A DNA stretch of 64,000 nt from Homarus americanus (GCF_018991925.1 NW_024753848.1:646004-710003), one strand, 5' to 3'; shown: positions 43,214 through 55,410, counted from the stretch's first letter. Translations and numbers: made by a program. The notes: generated by a model from the letters alone, not told the origin.

Positions 43214-46200
43214 CTGCAACAAAGTAAAAAGGAAATATATTAGTTTGGGGTTTAAAATGCAAGAACTGACCATTCATTACAAACACACACACACACACAC
43301 ACACAGCTACGAGGGTATTAACAGAGTACAGCTCCCAGCTACACCTCACAGGCTCTCTCTGTTTATGTTTGTGGGCAGCAGACACCTAGAGCACTACAGG
43401 TGACACCATCCCTTACCCTCATGCGCAGTGTACCTCAAACATTGTGGGAGAGAAGACAGACTATTTGCGGGAGATAAATTATACTGCATATCTGTTCTGT
43501 ATTGAATAACCTGCAAGTAAAATGGGCAGCTGTAAGGTTTGTGATGATAATTAGAACACCATGAATATGTTCTGAGTTTGTGGTGATAGGTTAGAGTCCA
43601 TCATGAAAATCAAGTTACATACTGTACTGATATTAAAGGCTATGAAGCAGTGGGCAGCGTTGTACACAACCAGGAAAGTACCAGAGAGGTGGTCTACATT
43701 ACAACTGATCATTAAAAGTATTAACAAAAAACAGAACAGTACAAGCACGAGGGGGAATAACACACAGACTGAGAGTACGTCACTTACGCTAACCCTGGCT
43801 GTAGTAAAAGAACATCAAAGAATCACAGCGAAAGGAAATGAACTAGTAAGTGTGAGGATGAATAAAAAGCTTTCTTTTTTATCCTTTTTTTTTGGTAAAA
43901 TCAGAAATACAACACCAGACTTTGCCCAATTTGACTGGATTTGGTTAAAGCCTCTTCTGATTCTCACTAACTCTACAGAAGATCAAGATGGCGATTGAAA
44001 GCCAATTTGTAATATGGCAAAACTACTGTATATATGGTATAAGAAAGACAAGTAGAAATATGTCCTAAATCAGGGGTGCCAAACATGCGGCCCACGGCCC
44101 ATTTGCTGCTCCAGCCTTATCTTGAGGAGCTAAAACTAAGCAGTGAGTGTATCCCTCAGCTGAATAAAATAATCTGCTGTTTCCTAGAACAAAATACTTA
44201 ATCAACATCACCAATGAAAGAACAATAAGACTAGTTGCAGAAAGAATTGGGAATTATCAGAGAATATTAACAGTCAACTCAAAGACAAAGTTAAGTCCTT
44301 TACTGCATTTTCAGTTGCAATTGATGAAAGTACCGATGTAAGTGATGTAGCACAACTTGTAGTTTTTATACGTGGTGTGGATGAAAATATGCAGGTAACA
44401 GAAGAATTTGTGAAACTGGTACCAATGAAAGGAACAACAACAGGTGATGACATCTTTGTGGGTTTGGTGGGGCACTGGATAAATTAGGTGTTGACTGGGC
44501 ACAGACTGCGAGTCTGGCTACAGATGGAGCACCGCAAATAGTGGGTAGAAAAGCTGGCGTGGCAACAAAATTAAATGAACATCTAATAGCTGTGAACCCG
44601 AACCATCAAATTTATAATGTACATTGTATTATACATAAAGAAGTGTTGTGGAGTAAAACATTAAAGATGGATAATGTCATGGATGTTGTTTTAAAGATGG
44701 ATAATGTCATACGCGCGCGAGGTCTGAACCACAGACAGTTCAACTGCTTATTGGAGGAAAATGAGAACACACACAGACTGCCATGTCACACTGATGTTCG
44801 CTGATTAAGTCAGGAGTAATACTGAAGCGATTTTATGAATTGCGCAGTGAAATACAGATGTTTATGAAACAGAAAGGAAGGGATTTGCATGAACTGAAAG
44901 ATAATGAATGGGTTCAAGATCTAACTATGATGGTGGATATTACAGAACACTTAAATTACTTGAATACAAAGATGCAAGGACGCAATAAATTGGTGACAGA
45001 GTTTTATGACTGCATTCGTGCCTTTGAGATGAAACTTTGTCTTTTTGAATTGCAACTATCAGAGAGTAATCTTTCTCACTTTCCAACCTTGAAGTCCCTG
45101 CAAGGCACACCTGATATCAACACAAAAAAGTACTGCATCAAGATTTCCAAATTAATGAATGAGTTCCAAGAAAGATTTGCTGACTTTAAAAGACTTGAGA
45201 AGGATTTTTTCATTTTTCGGGACCCATTCTCTGTTGGTGTTAATGAGGTACCAGAACATCTTCAGTTAGAATTAATTGAGCTCCAGTGTGATTCTGTGTT
45301 GAGGAACAAGTTTTTGAGTCTTGATGTTGGCACATTTTATCAATATTTTGGACCAAATTACCCCAGGATTAAATGTTTTGCCTCAAAGATTATGTCAATG
45401 TTCGGAAGTACATATGTCTATGAACAACTCTTTTCTGTGATGAACTTGAACAAGTCTCGGCTTTGGTCTCAACTTACTGGTGTGCACCTTAATTCAATAC
45501 TGAAGGTTGCTACAGCTCAGTCGTTGGTGCCAAACTTTGATGCACTGGTCCATACCAAGAGGTGCCAATTATCAGGAAGCAGCAGTAGCAAACAATAAGA
45601 TTGATCAAGGTAGTAAACACTTGATTTGTTTGATTTTAAAGGTTTCGCACGAGCGCAGACTAAATCCACCTTTCTTATTTTGTTGTACTACTCGCCTAAG
45701 AGGTGATTGCGAAGTGCTCATAATTATGTTACTTGGCCCACATACTGTGTACTCATATTAAATCTGGTCCGCCTTGGCAAATGAGTTTGACACCCCTGCC
45801 TTAAATCCTCTCACGACCCCAAGAGTAGTGTAGCAGCGATACTTACGATGCGGTTTTCTTCTCCGATGAAGATTTATTTGGTTCTGGGCGCGCTCTGTTG
45901 AGAACCTTGAGGAAGTCGGTGGTCTTGGCTCGCATACGGGAGTGGATGTAAGCCTTGGAGCACTTGATGTGGTAGTGCAAGTAGTCCCGGAATATGTGAA
46001 TCAGGTTTATGGTGTTGTCTCTCGCAGCCTTACACGTATGCCGGGGAAATAACACTGTCGGGGGATGAGGGAAAGGAGGAAATAATTAATATGTACGGAG
46101 AGAGAGAGAGAGAAAAAAAGAGAAGAGAAGGAGAAGAGAGAGAGTTGTGGTGGTGGTGGTGGTAACAAGCTTTGAGCCAACACTCATTTAAAAATAATAC

Positions 46201-49200
46201 TTTACTGCATATATTATAAACAACAACCATATCTACTCACAATAAAATACAATAACTCGCTAATATTTAAGTATATCGCGGCTCACTAACATCATAACAA
46301 ACATATTTACTCCCTAAAGACAAAATAATAATGAGAATTAATCATGGAATATTGTATCGGTGACATCCACAATGAGTAAAATTATCACATTGAAGAAACA
46401 GTAAGAGAGGGAGATTTGTACTAACCAAATGTAACATATCCGATATTTTCTCCTTGTCTAGCCTCAGTATCTTGAAGTTCTAGTGGGGGCTCCTTGTGAG
46501 AGAATAACACATGGGGCGCTGGAAAGACACAATGATAAAAAAAAAATAAAATAAGCTATTGTCAGAGGAGTCAAGTTACATCAACCATATGTAATTATAA
46601 AACGACCGTAACTAGCCTTTGTAAGAGCAGTCAACAATACATATCTGCTATTGAAGATGCTATTATTGTATGAATTATGGGCTATTAATCTTGCCCTTTC
46701 AAACAAGATGTAGGAGAAATTAAGTGTCTTTAAATAGCAATACTCAACAAGCAAATTATTTTTCATGTAAATTTAACTACAGCAACAGTGACACAAATAG
46801 ACCCGCAACTACGAGTTAAGAGCGTAGGTCATTATATCGAGGGTCTGTTAGATGTGAAACCCCCATATAACGAACTATATGGAGAGAGAAATCCGTAATA
46901 TGGAGGTTTTCACTATACAGTACGCACCATCTATACGTATATATATATATATAGTATCCTGAAAAAAAGAATTAAAACCTCTCTGTGGAATCCAACTCAC
47001 CTGTTTGACTTCCTCTTTTACCTTCCTTGAATTCTTGCATAAAAACTTTGCCAATAACTACATCGTCTGGGTCCTTGAAGATTGTACTAAACACCACTGT
47101 CACTCTGTCCGCCTTTGCCTCCACGTACCTGCAAGACAAACGCGCAAGATACAACCAAAATTATTAATGGCGGAATACGACAAAATAATAAAAAATAAAA
47201 TAAAATAAATAAATTAAATGACGGGTTATGATAAATTACTCTAAATATCACAGAAATTATTAATGGTGGCTTATGACAAATCACTCTAAAAGAAAAAAAA
47301 TCAAACAAATGACGAGATACGATAAAATCACTCGAAACATTCTACACAATATATACATAAATAACAAGATGCGATAAATTACTCTAATACAACTCTATCC
47401 GTAGAATCAACATTTGAGAAATTTACTTATGAGAGAGAGAGAGAGAGAGAGAGTTAACAAGTACCTCACATAACATTAACATCCCTTGAGTAAATTGTTC
47501 TTCTATATCCCACTATTATATTTTTTTTGTACCTCTTCTTCCTTCACAATATCTATCTACGGCCAACCTTATTGTTTTTCTCCGGCATTTGACCCCCAAA
47601 CAATAAAATCATTGAAAAAAACAAAAAAAAGAAGGCAAATGTAATCAATGGTTAGTTTTTTATCGAGTAAAGTTCAAATTGATCTTCGAAACTGCTTGTC
47701 AGGTATTATATATATGAGATCCCTTCCATCACACACACACTAATATATACTGTACACACACACACTAATATATACTGTACACACACACACTAATTAACAG
47801 ATGGTGCTCCAGATTACAAGTATGAGGACACCATCCCTTCTCAATTCACACACAGCTACATAACAGATTACAATGTGATTTGCATGTTATACCAATAGTA
47901 CCTGTCTATAACATTACTGCTGGAGGAAATACTGTACTGTATGGTAAATTATACTGCTGGTTTCTTAAGTTATACTGCTGGGTTCTTAAATTATACTGTT
48001 GGGTTCTTAAATTATATTGTTAGGTTCTTAAATTATACTGCTGGGTTCTTACATTGTTTCCTCATCTCTGTAGTGTATAATTGCTTTCTTCTGACCATCC
48101 AGCCCTTGTTCCTGGAATTCAAAATATTTCTGGAAGACCGACGCAAAGCAGTTCCTCTTGAGCAGCCCTATCTTTTTGACCAGCGACTGCCAGTCCTCGG
48201 GGAGTTTCTCCAGGTCCAGCAGGAGGGATACGTTAAAACCGGACTCTGATTCGGACATGAGAAGGCTGCCATATTCTTGTTGGATAAGGTCATCTGCTCC
48301 ATGTTCTTGCAACTCCTTGTAAAACTTTAAGGAGATGCTCACCTGGTGTATAAAAAAAAAGAAGAGAGAAATTAGTACAGGTGTGATGGTTTATAAATGA
48401 TGTAGCAGCAATAGAGAACACATGAAGGTCATTTCCCCCGCTCAGAATGTTGGAACACGAGGGACTGCATGCACTGGTTTGTCTCACCTAAGGGAAGTGA
48501 GTCAACTGCTTGCCTCACTAGTCGGTAAATAAAGTCTGCTATAGGTAATTTAAAAAGTAAGGGGGTGGTACCATACAAGAATGTAAGCTTACTGTACACA
48601 ATCATTTTAACACATACCGTACCTGCAACTCACTAACTTCTATGTTTACACTATTCACTACAAGGTTTTTAGCAATAACATTTAAGACCACCCGAGTAAA
48701 ATTATCCTGATGTAAAAATGTCAAAATATCGGTTACATAAACACGACTCGACCAGCAACAACTGTGTGTGACGTGAGGTAGTTATGTTGGGTGGTGTAAG
48801 AAAATGTCATTGTCAAAATTTCATCAATGTTTTATCTGTAACACAAGATAAAACTAAACATTACTAAAACCTGAAGCTATAAAGAAACTTGGGAGATATT
48901 CGGTGTACTGTGTGAGGTGGGGAGCAGTGTTGATAATGGCAGTCATGCTTTGTATATAACAGAACAGGAAATCGTCAAGTGCACTCGTATAGAATTTCCT
49001 CTACCACACCAGTATTCAAGTTTAATACTGTTTGGCCAGGCTTTGGGGCTCAAAATTTATATGGGCTGAAGTATACTACTGTATTTCAGGTTTAAAATTT
49101 TAGGGTTGCATGACATCTTGGCTTTAATGATGGGACCCTATGGGTAAAGAGATCCCAGTTAGCAAGAATTGACCCGGTGAATGCATTCTAAGTACAGTAC

Positions 49201-52200
49201 ACATGTTGCTTGTAAAGTGGAGCCTTACTGTACCCACTTTTGGTATTAGAAAAACACTAAATGTAACAACAGACAGGGAAGTTAAAGGTACAGTACACAT
49301 CTGAGGTGCGTTTTTATAGAGACATCAAGCTTGGAAAGTGGAATAAAGACGAATATGGCCATCAAGTAAGGATACAAATAGTTCTAAACGAAGTCACAAA
49401 AGATACTATGAATACTTATACAGAACTCCTACCTCTCAGAGACACTCCCTAAATGACAAGTGTGGAAAGTTGGAAATATGGTTTGAGAAAGTTCCACTAC
49501 AAGATGAGATGGAACTTAAAAGAAATGTATTGTATCATAAGTTGACCAATTTCTCATTCACCACAAAAGTTAGGTAGTGTGAAAGAGGTATTACAGATCA
49601 AATAAACACTGTATTGCTAGTGGGTGATGTCCATTTAAAACACAATTAAAATTACCAACATGTTTTGGATAATATGTTTAACAGTAATGTATAGACAAGC
49701 AGGAAAAATTACTCTACAATACAAAAAAACTAAATATTTACAAGTGGAGTCAAACAGTAAATTTAGGTACAATATAAATAATAACGTGGATAAAACGACG
49801 TAACTTACCAGTATTTTTGACTTATCACCATTAAGGTTAGATAAGTGGTAGAGCACGCTATCAAAGTCTGCTATAGTTACATCAATGGACTCTGCTTTAT
49901 TGCTGTAAAGAGAAGAGCTCGGTTCAAGTTTTCTTATAAGATAATTCACAAACTCACTTTACATCCATCTAATACTGCAAGTGAAAGTGGGGCTCTATAT
50001 ACTTAATGACTTGTTAGGGGCAGTACAGTACAGCTACAGTATCTTGTGTACTAATTCCTCACTACATATGAAGGCAATGTGGCTGGTACTTCACTCACTA
50101 AAGCCCTTCACTCCCTTAACAGTAAAGTCAGGTACCCACTTACAGCAGGACAAACTGGGGGTGGCCCTGGCATGAGTCAGCAACCCTTACGGCAGGACAC
50201 AAGTGCTGTATCCAGTCACAAGCTACACAATCAACTAATACTAGTGTACTATAAGAGATTTTATTTTCCTCAATACTGTTAACTTTTTTTATTACTAACT
50301 GCAGGGTAGCCGGGCAGGTGCATATCTACTGCTTCAGATTATTTTGTAACCCATCAATAAGTACGTAAAGTATATCCAAAAGTGCAACTCTTTTACTGCT
50401 GTGTACAAAGATGGATCACCCAGTCTTCCATCCCAGCTGAGTTTAAATACAGTGAGTGGTTTAGTGCTTCTCTCAGTGTGCAGAGTACTGGTACATAATA
50501 GCGTCTACAGTACCGGTACAGTATAGTGTCTACAGTACCGGTACAGTATAGTGTCTACAGTACCAGTACCGGTACAGTATAGCGTCTACAGTACCGGCAC
50601 AGTATAGCGTCTACAGTACCTGCCTCTTGGAAAAAATAAGCAAATCAAGACAGAAAAGTGAATAAAAATATAGTAATTAATAGACATAAAAACTCTTTAA
50701 TCTATCAACCTTGAGGACTAAACAGAGATGGCTCCTAGAACTCTGCAGTTTGTGGGAGTTTATTCTGTGGATAAACTCCCACCAACTGCAAAGATTACTT
50801 AACATAGCCACAAGACTGTGTATAATATTACGACAGATGGTTCGTATATTTAGAGAGGATTACTATACCTGAAAAGAAAATACTCGAGTAAAATAATTTT
50901 TCATATTTCACATTTACAATACATCTAAAAGTTCCTATACCTAATCCACACAATGATGAAGTGAACATATACTGTACCTTGTGACCCTTGTCTGACTTTA
51001 GATGGGTCAGGTATGTCATCTACTCTGAGGTAATACTGTGGTGCTTTCTGCTTTAATAGTGACAGATATATGAAATAAATATCTTTCTTCTGTTCTTCTC
51101 ATTTACCACATCTAATAATTACATAAATAAATGCCAATATTAACCTAGGCATTGTCATATTCTCTAATAAAATGAACCTAAAGTGTAACGAATGATGATG
51201 TCCTATGATAAGCTCCACACTTGTTTTTTTCACCCCCCGAGTACAAAATATGATATTCTTGTATTTAGCTTCTATACTTTTCCTGATGTAGGTGGTAAAG
51301 GTTACAACACACTAACATATTAATGGTATTGTTTTGAGAGTAACGTTTTATTTTAGGTACACCATCATAATTACACGACCAATATTTTTTCTCGATGGTA
51401 TATCTGATTGGAGTTAAAAAGATCTGAAACCTCATGCATACAATTATTTTTTCTCCCACAAATCTCCAATACTTGGGCAAATTGACCAAAAACCATTGGT
51501 GAAAAATCGTAATTCTGATTTTACCGGAAACTAATGACTGAGCACTGTCAACATTCAGTGGTTCATCGCTGCTAAAATAACACACACAGTCTAGTGAATT
51601 TTTAATTTTTTTTTAATTTGCTGAAGTATCGAGTAACACACCATAAACAGTGGCAATGATAGAGAAAGTAATCCAAGACTCATCATTCGGACCTGACCTA
51701 AGATCAAGTAAAAATAAAAAATATATAATCAAGATAATGTCTATATAAATTCCGGCTCATGTCTCTTCCTCTCTCACCCGTATAAAAATATACCATTAAG
51801 CATCACAGCAGAATTTAATCGAGAAATAAAGCTTCGACTCTTCTCAACGTTCAACGCCCAGGTGTGGATTTGGCTGCAGAGGAGCGGTCGTATTTCCCTG
51901 ACCACGACAAACTCCACAACAAAAGAGTCAATTGAGATTTTATAATAAGAATTGATTAAAAGATGTGGCAGGTGTTAAGGTGCAGCTGTGGGGTCAAGAT
52001 CACGCCCACCACCCACCATATCAACTGTAAAAATAAATCATCACTCAGTTATTCTGTTCATATACGTTAAGATACATTACCATATATACAGAAATACTTA
52101 GGAGAAATACTGATATTTAGTTTGACTTCCATGAAATATTTTGACCACGATTATGAAGGGTTCTTATACCTATCACATATACGTTAGTGTATTTTCCTGG

Positions 52201-52443
52201 CCTAAGCTCTTCCATCACTTAATATCCACGGTGTTAGTTTAGTCAGACTGTGAGGAGGGAAGGGAGTAAATATTCAGTGCCATAAGTCACATCTCCCTTG
52301 ACTCACTCGAGGCAGACCATCCAAAAACCTTACACCGGTTTCCTGTTAAACCCAATATTCTCCACTTACCCATTTAAACTATTTCTAATCTTCACCGTGA
52401 GTGTTTCCTCAAGGATTCTGTTGTTAATTTCTAAAAGAATCAT
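43186..52443 (-). CDS. ARPC2: ARPC2, p34 subunit of the Arp2/3 actin-nucleating complex (complete, seven exons)
   Basis: Exons on the minus strand: 52443-52370, 49902-49809, 48342-48053, 47128-47001, 46518-46426, 46054-45847 and 43213-43186. They join to 915 nt, 304 residues plus TGA, close to the ~300 residues of animal ARPC2. All junctions are GT-AG and the phases agree. Landmarks are N-terminal [106 protein letters not shown], and C-terminal [20 protein letters not shown] and [19 protein letters not shown]2 pairs with ARPC4 to form the structural core of Arp2/3 and contacts the mother filament during branch nucleation at the cell cortex. The last exon has only 28 nt and encodes the GRAF tail, matching the GRTF ending of the family. 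Ignoring it would end the protein at a TAA overlapping a strong GTAAGT donor. The 2.6-kb last intron holds an antisense hAT element. Confidence 0.96.
44071..45798 (+). mobile_element. hAT-family DNA transposon in the last intron of ARPC2
   Basis: The 1728-bp element begins CAGGGGTGCCAAACATG and ends with TTTGACACCCCTG, the inverted hAT-type terminus. It carries a decayed transposase frame on the plus strand, opposite to ARPC2. At 1.7 kb it lacks room for the usual N-terminal zinc-finger part, so it is internally truncated as well as frame-broken. Inverted ends, hAT protein motifs and near-matching octamer flanks agree. Confidence 0.88.
44290..45598 (+). pseudogene. hAT transposase pseudogene (ZBED5/GTF2IRD2-like)
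   Basis: The RNase-H-like part starts with [20 protein letters not shown] near 44303. After one frameshift near 44470 it continues with LATDGAP, then [15 protein letters not shown] (about 44620-44660) and HTDVR. A TGA at 44802-44804 replaces the expected Trp, and a one-base loss follows shortly after. From 44840 a 252-codon frame continues ([20 protein letters not shown] across the break) and holds the hAT dimerisation region at about residues 187-228 ([20 protein letters not shown]). Two frameshifts and a stop mean it cannot make an active transposase. Related proteins are often named GTF2IRD2-like in animal genomes. The N-terminal BED-type finger was not found. Confidence 0.88.
46085..46145. 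repeat. (GA)n-rich tract in ARPC2 intron 5
   Basis: GAGAGAGA and AGAAGAGAAGGAGA motifs just upstream of the exon 6 acceptor. On the transcript strand this reads as a pyrimidine tract. Confidence 0.6.
47430..47455. repeat. (GA)n microsatellite in ARPC2 intron 3
   Basis: Short uninterrupted GA run. Confidence 0.8.
47735..47795. repeat. (AC)n / TAATATATACTGTAC tandem repeat in ARPC2 intron 3
   Basis: The unit ACACACACACTAATATATAC followed by TGTAC is repeated about two and a half times. Confidence 0.75.
47941..48052. repeat. ~21-bp repeat (TATACTGCTGGGTTCTTAAAT) beside ARPC2 exon 3
   Basis: About five copies run up to the exon 3 donor region. On the minus transcript strand the array begins just after the splice donor. 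Confidence 0.85.
50060..50230 (-). mobile_element. Candidate degraded SINE, copy 2 (ARPC2 intron 1)
   Basis: On the minus strand, CTGTAAGTGGGTACCTGACT, then TTACTGTTAAGGGAGTGAAG, matches the body of the candidate SINE at 29030-29250 with comparable spacing from an upstream GACTCATGCCAGGG. It is too diverged to define ends. Confidence 0.35.
50487..50625. repeat. ~25-bp tandem repeat (GTACCGGTACAGTATAGYGTCTACA)
   Basis: About five copies in ARPC2 intron 1. The GTACCGGTAC core is a perfect 10-bp palindrome. Confidence 0.88.
50745..50789. repeat. Hairpin with 19-bp arms and 7-nt loop in ARPC2 intron 1
   Basis: GCAGTTTGTGGGAGTTTAT (50745-50763) and its near reverse complement at 50771-50789 match at 18 of 19 positions around TCTGTGG. 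Confidence 0.88.
52370..52443 (-). CDS. ARPC2: ARPC2 exon 1 (start codon exon)
   Basis: ATG at 52443 opens the family N-terminus ([10 protein letters not shown]). The exon ends in phase 2 before GTAAGT and joins the next exon's first base to restore a Gly codon (LNG|NKAES). This start is chosen because animal ARPC2 proteins begin at the same position. Confidence 0.93.
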
Positions 52444-52568
52444 GATGGTAGCGGCATGAGGGACGAGGGAAACAGTAATAATAAGTGGAGGTCCCCCTCA
52501 AAGGGCGTCACTCCAGACAGTTGATAACCAGACACTCCAGATACCAACTTCCGCTCCACTTCTCTCCC

Positions 52569-52574
52569 TTTATA
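52569..52574 (-). promoter_or_regulatory. Possible TATA box upstream of ARPC2
   Basis: The minus strand reads TTATAAAGGG about 126 bp upstream of the ARPC2 start codon. This spacing would allow a 5' UTR of roughly 100 nt. No clear initiator was confirmed and an upstream non-coding exon cannot be excluded. Confidence 0.3.
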
Positions 52575-52579
52575 ACACC

Positions 52580-53640
52580 TCCTACCCTAACTATACCTCC
52601 CTACTATATTATATTCACCACAGTTAACCTCATGTAAAAATAAATACCATCATAATATTTAGTTTAGATAAAGATATTTAATAACAATTGTTCATATGGG
52701 GTTATTGCATGGACTCAGTTCCAATAATATTTAAAAAGTAAACATTTATCTTTTAACTCCATATTAGTACAGTAATATATCATCTAGGCTAAACTTAAAC
52801 AAATATATTACCCATTAAGAATATTTTAAAGTAAAAAAACCCTAATAATACTAAAATAAATAGAGATAAATAATTAATACACAATGTCGATCTTTCAAAA
52901 AATTTCACCCAAGGAAAATATTTACCATTATAAACCTTAATACACATATAACAATTCTCTAAATAAATAATAATAAATAATAAACGTCTAATTTTATTTA
53001 AAGGAGGTTTTATTATAAGTGATAAGAGGGTAATAATGTTTTGTTAAGGAAGATGGGGTTGTTACCTCGGGAGGGAAGGATCAGCTGAGACATTTCCACT
53101 CGTGTTTAACCTTCCTGATGGAGTACCAGGGATTAAAACTATTAATCCTTGTATAATAAAGTCGTGGCAGTGTATCCAGTTAATGTTTTAATAATGGCAG
53201 CCAGGGAGAAGAAGGTAGATGAAACAAGCTATGAGGTAAAGTAGAGCTGTCAGTTTTTGGTGATGGTTGGTTAGAGTATACCTTTTATATTTGACCTTAT
53301 TTCTCGTCTCTATCTTGTTCTATGTCATTCTTAACCTCTATGATTATGTACCTGATTGTTTTCCCCTGTGTGGTAATGAAATAGTAGTGTTGTCTTGATG
53401 TGGTGGTGTTTAAGGGAGTAAAATAACACAAGTGGCCTCAATTCCTAACAGTGTACCTATGAAGAATACTTTTAATGAATTCTTTTTTAATTTTTTTCAT
53501 AAGGTTTTTTATATAGGTTATCTTTTATTTATTTTTTTAACAGTGTGTTATTTTAATGTTATGTAGAAAATTTAAGTCCAGCAGAGGAATAAGATGAAAA
53601 TAAATGGTAAAAAATAACCTAAGACACTGAGGTTAAGTTA
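52580..53640. other. AT-rich upstream region of ARPC2
   Basis: Strongly AT-rich at 52620-53000 and then mixed. It contains one candidate plus-strand start exon (53194-53235). No other feature is evident. Confidence 0.45.
53194..53235 (+). CDS. Candidate divergent first coding exon (14 codons)
   Basis: ATG at 53194 reads MAAREKKVDETSYE up to GAG and a GTAAAG donor at 53236, in phase 0. It lies 750 bp from the ARPC2 start in head-to-head orientation, an arrangement common for housekeeping genes. No later exon or family could be identified. Confidence 0.25.
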
Positions 53641-53990
53641 GAAAGGTTTAGTTTGTTTGGTTAGGTTAGGTTAGAAAGGTTTAATTTGGTTGGTTAGGTT
53701 AGAAAGGTTTAATTTGGTTGGTTAGGTTAGGTTAGAAAGGTTTAATTTGGTTGGTTAGGTTAGGTTAGAAAGGTTTAATTTGGTTGGTTAGGTTAGAAAG
53801 GTTTAGTTTGGTTGGTTAGGTTAGAAAGGTTTAGTTTGGTTGGTTAGGTTAGAAAGGTTTAGTTTGGTTGGTTAGGTTAGAAAGGTTTAGTTTGGTTGGT
53901 TAGGTTAGAAAGGTTTAGTTTGGTTGGTTAGGTTAGAAAGGTTTAGTTTGGTTGGTTAGGTTAGAAAGGTTTAGTTTGGTTGGTTCATGT
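53640..53990. repeat. 28-bp TTAGG-derived minisatellite (GAAAGGTTTAGTTTGGTTGG + TTAGGTTA)
   Basis: About twelve copies of a 28- to 33-bp unit built from telomere pentamers and a GAAAGGTTTARTTTGGTTGG segment. Copies with one extra TTAGG occur early in the array. Confidence 0.92.
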
Positions 53991-54204
53991 CATCTGTAGT
54001 CTCCTTGGTGGTTAGGTTAGGTCTTAAAGCTCTAAAGAGAAGTTTCAAGTTGTGTTTTCTTAAGTTCTCACAAGTTTTCTCCTCACTTACCTATCAGATT
54101 TGTATTATTTGTATTAAAATGAGTATCAATAAATACTCTATAGGAAGGGATACAGTGGCATCCTTCTACTGAATCCTTGGTGGTACTTTAGTTAATGCGG
54201 TCTA

Positions 54205-54290
54205 CAAGATCTTTCGGTTAGGTCAGGTCAGGTCAGGTCAGGTCAGGTCAGTTTATGTTAGGTCAGGTCAGTTTAGGTTAGGCTACACTA
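54205..54290. repeat. (AGGTC)n and TTAGG-like tract
   Basis: GGTCA pentamers replace TTAGG in tandem and are followed by TTTATGTTAGGTCAGG units. Confidence 0.8.
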
Positions 54291-55290
54291 AAGATATCTT
54301 TATAGAATGTGTGTTATAGTGGCTCAGAGTCCTTATAGTGGCTCTGAATACATTTTTGACAGGTAATGTAAATTTTTATTTGTCGGGATTGAGAGACCTT
54401 ATCTTACCACTTTATTCTTTATACTGTATTTACCGACGAGCATAACAGTTATATATGTTTTTTAATGTATAGTTTGCACATGACAATATAATCATGGAAA
54501 ATGTTAGTGTAAATTAAAAAATACTGTATATGTTATTTATTTATTTTTTAATATGTACATGATGCTTGCAATATCATAGGAAACTGACAGGCTGAAAATT
54601 TTATCAAACGATAACTTGAATAAGCATTCTTTCCTTAACCTGTCCAAAACTACTGTACCTGTGTTTGTATTTATATGTGATGTCAGGCTGCAGTACATAT
54701 AAGGCTAAGCTGGTGACGGATTGAGGAGGAAATGAACATAAAAGTAATTGATGTAGTGACCAGGAAATGAACTTCAAGCCGTGAAAGCAACACATTATTA
54801 AGTGACTTCGGGAGGCTACAGTGTCAAGTCATTTACTACAGTATACAACATAGACCTAACCTTGTAATTTGGGGTTGTATTCCAGTTTGGTTTGTTGTTG
54901 TATATTGTCTTGAATGGTTAAATAGCGTGAACCCCACAGCTCTACAGTACGTACCTTGTTGACGGAAATACTGAGGTTTGCATGGAAATTTAACTGATTT
55001 TTATTTTAATAGTTTATACTTGTTTTTCCAATATTTTTTTATTTAGTTTTGTTTTTGTTGATCTAAATTGTGTGTAGCTGCCATATTAAGAACTTCCATA
55101 TACTGTATAGTAATATTTTTATAACTTGAGGAACCACAAGGTGTAGGGACTTATTAAAACTTTGAATGATATACAGTAATTCCGTTGTTGGGTGAGGATA
55201 TTGGTTCACTCGTCATCCTCAGAGGGATAAACCATTTTCCTCAGTAGGTTAAATCATCATCGTCAAAGGATTAACACAGTTAACCTCCTC
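54291..55290. other. Gene-free AT-rich stretch, nothing recognised
   Basis: No repeat array or convincing exon was seen. Confidence 0.45.
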
Positions 55291-55294
55291 CCGA

Positions 55295-55410
55295 AAGGTT
55301 CGCGTCGTCCTCGAAGGGTTAAACGTCATCCTCGAAGGGTTAAGCGTTGTCCTTGAAGTGTTAAACGTCATCCTCGAAGGGTTAAACTTCGTCCTCGAAG
55401 GGTTAAAGAG
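55295..55410. repeat. ~22-bp tandem repeat (GTCATCCTCGAAGGGTTAAAC)
   Basis: Five copies with CTTC or GTTG variants, preceded by more diverged copies from about 55210. Confidence 0.88.

Larger units (their letters stand above)
44063..45806. repeat. Imperfect 8-bp flanks of the ARPC2-intron hAT element
   Basis: TCCTAAAT (44063-44070) and CCTTAAAT (45799-45806) border the terminal repeats. They agree at six of eight positions, as expected for an old target duplication. Confidence 0.55.

Noticed and set aside
48049..48053. Apparent stop (ATG TAA) after ARPC2 exon 3
   Set aside because: The TAA is part of the GTAAGA splice donor; exon 4 continues the ARPC2 sequence in phase.
47941..48249. 102-codon plus-strand frame
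   Set aside because: Antisense to ARPC2 exon 3 and its flanking 21-bp repeat.
51265..51585. 106-codon minus-strand frame in ARPC2 intron 1
   Set aside because: No similarity recognised, not in the ARPC2 coding path, AT-rich codon pattern, and no donor or acceptor that would fit the ARPC2 phases.
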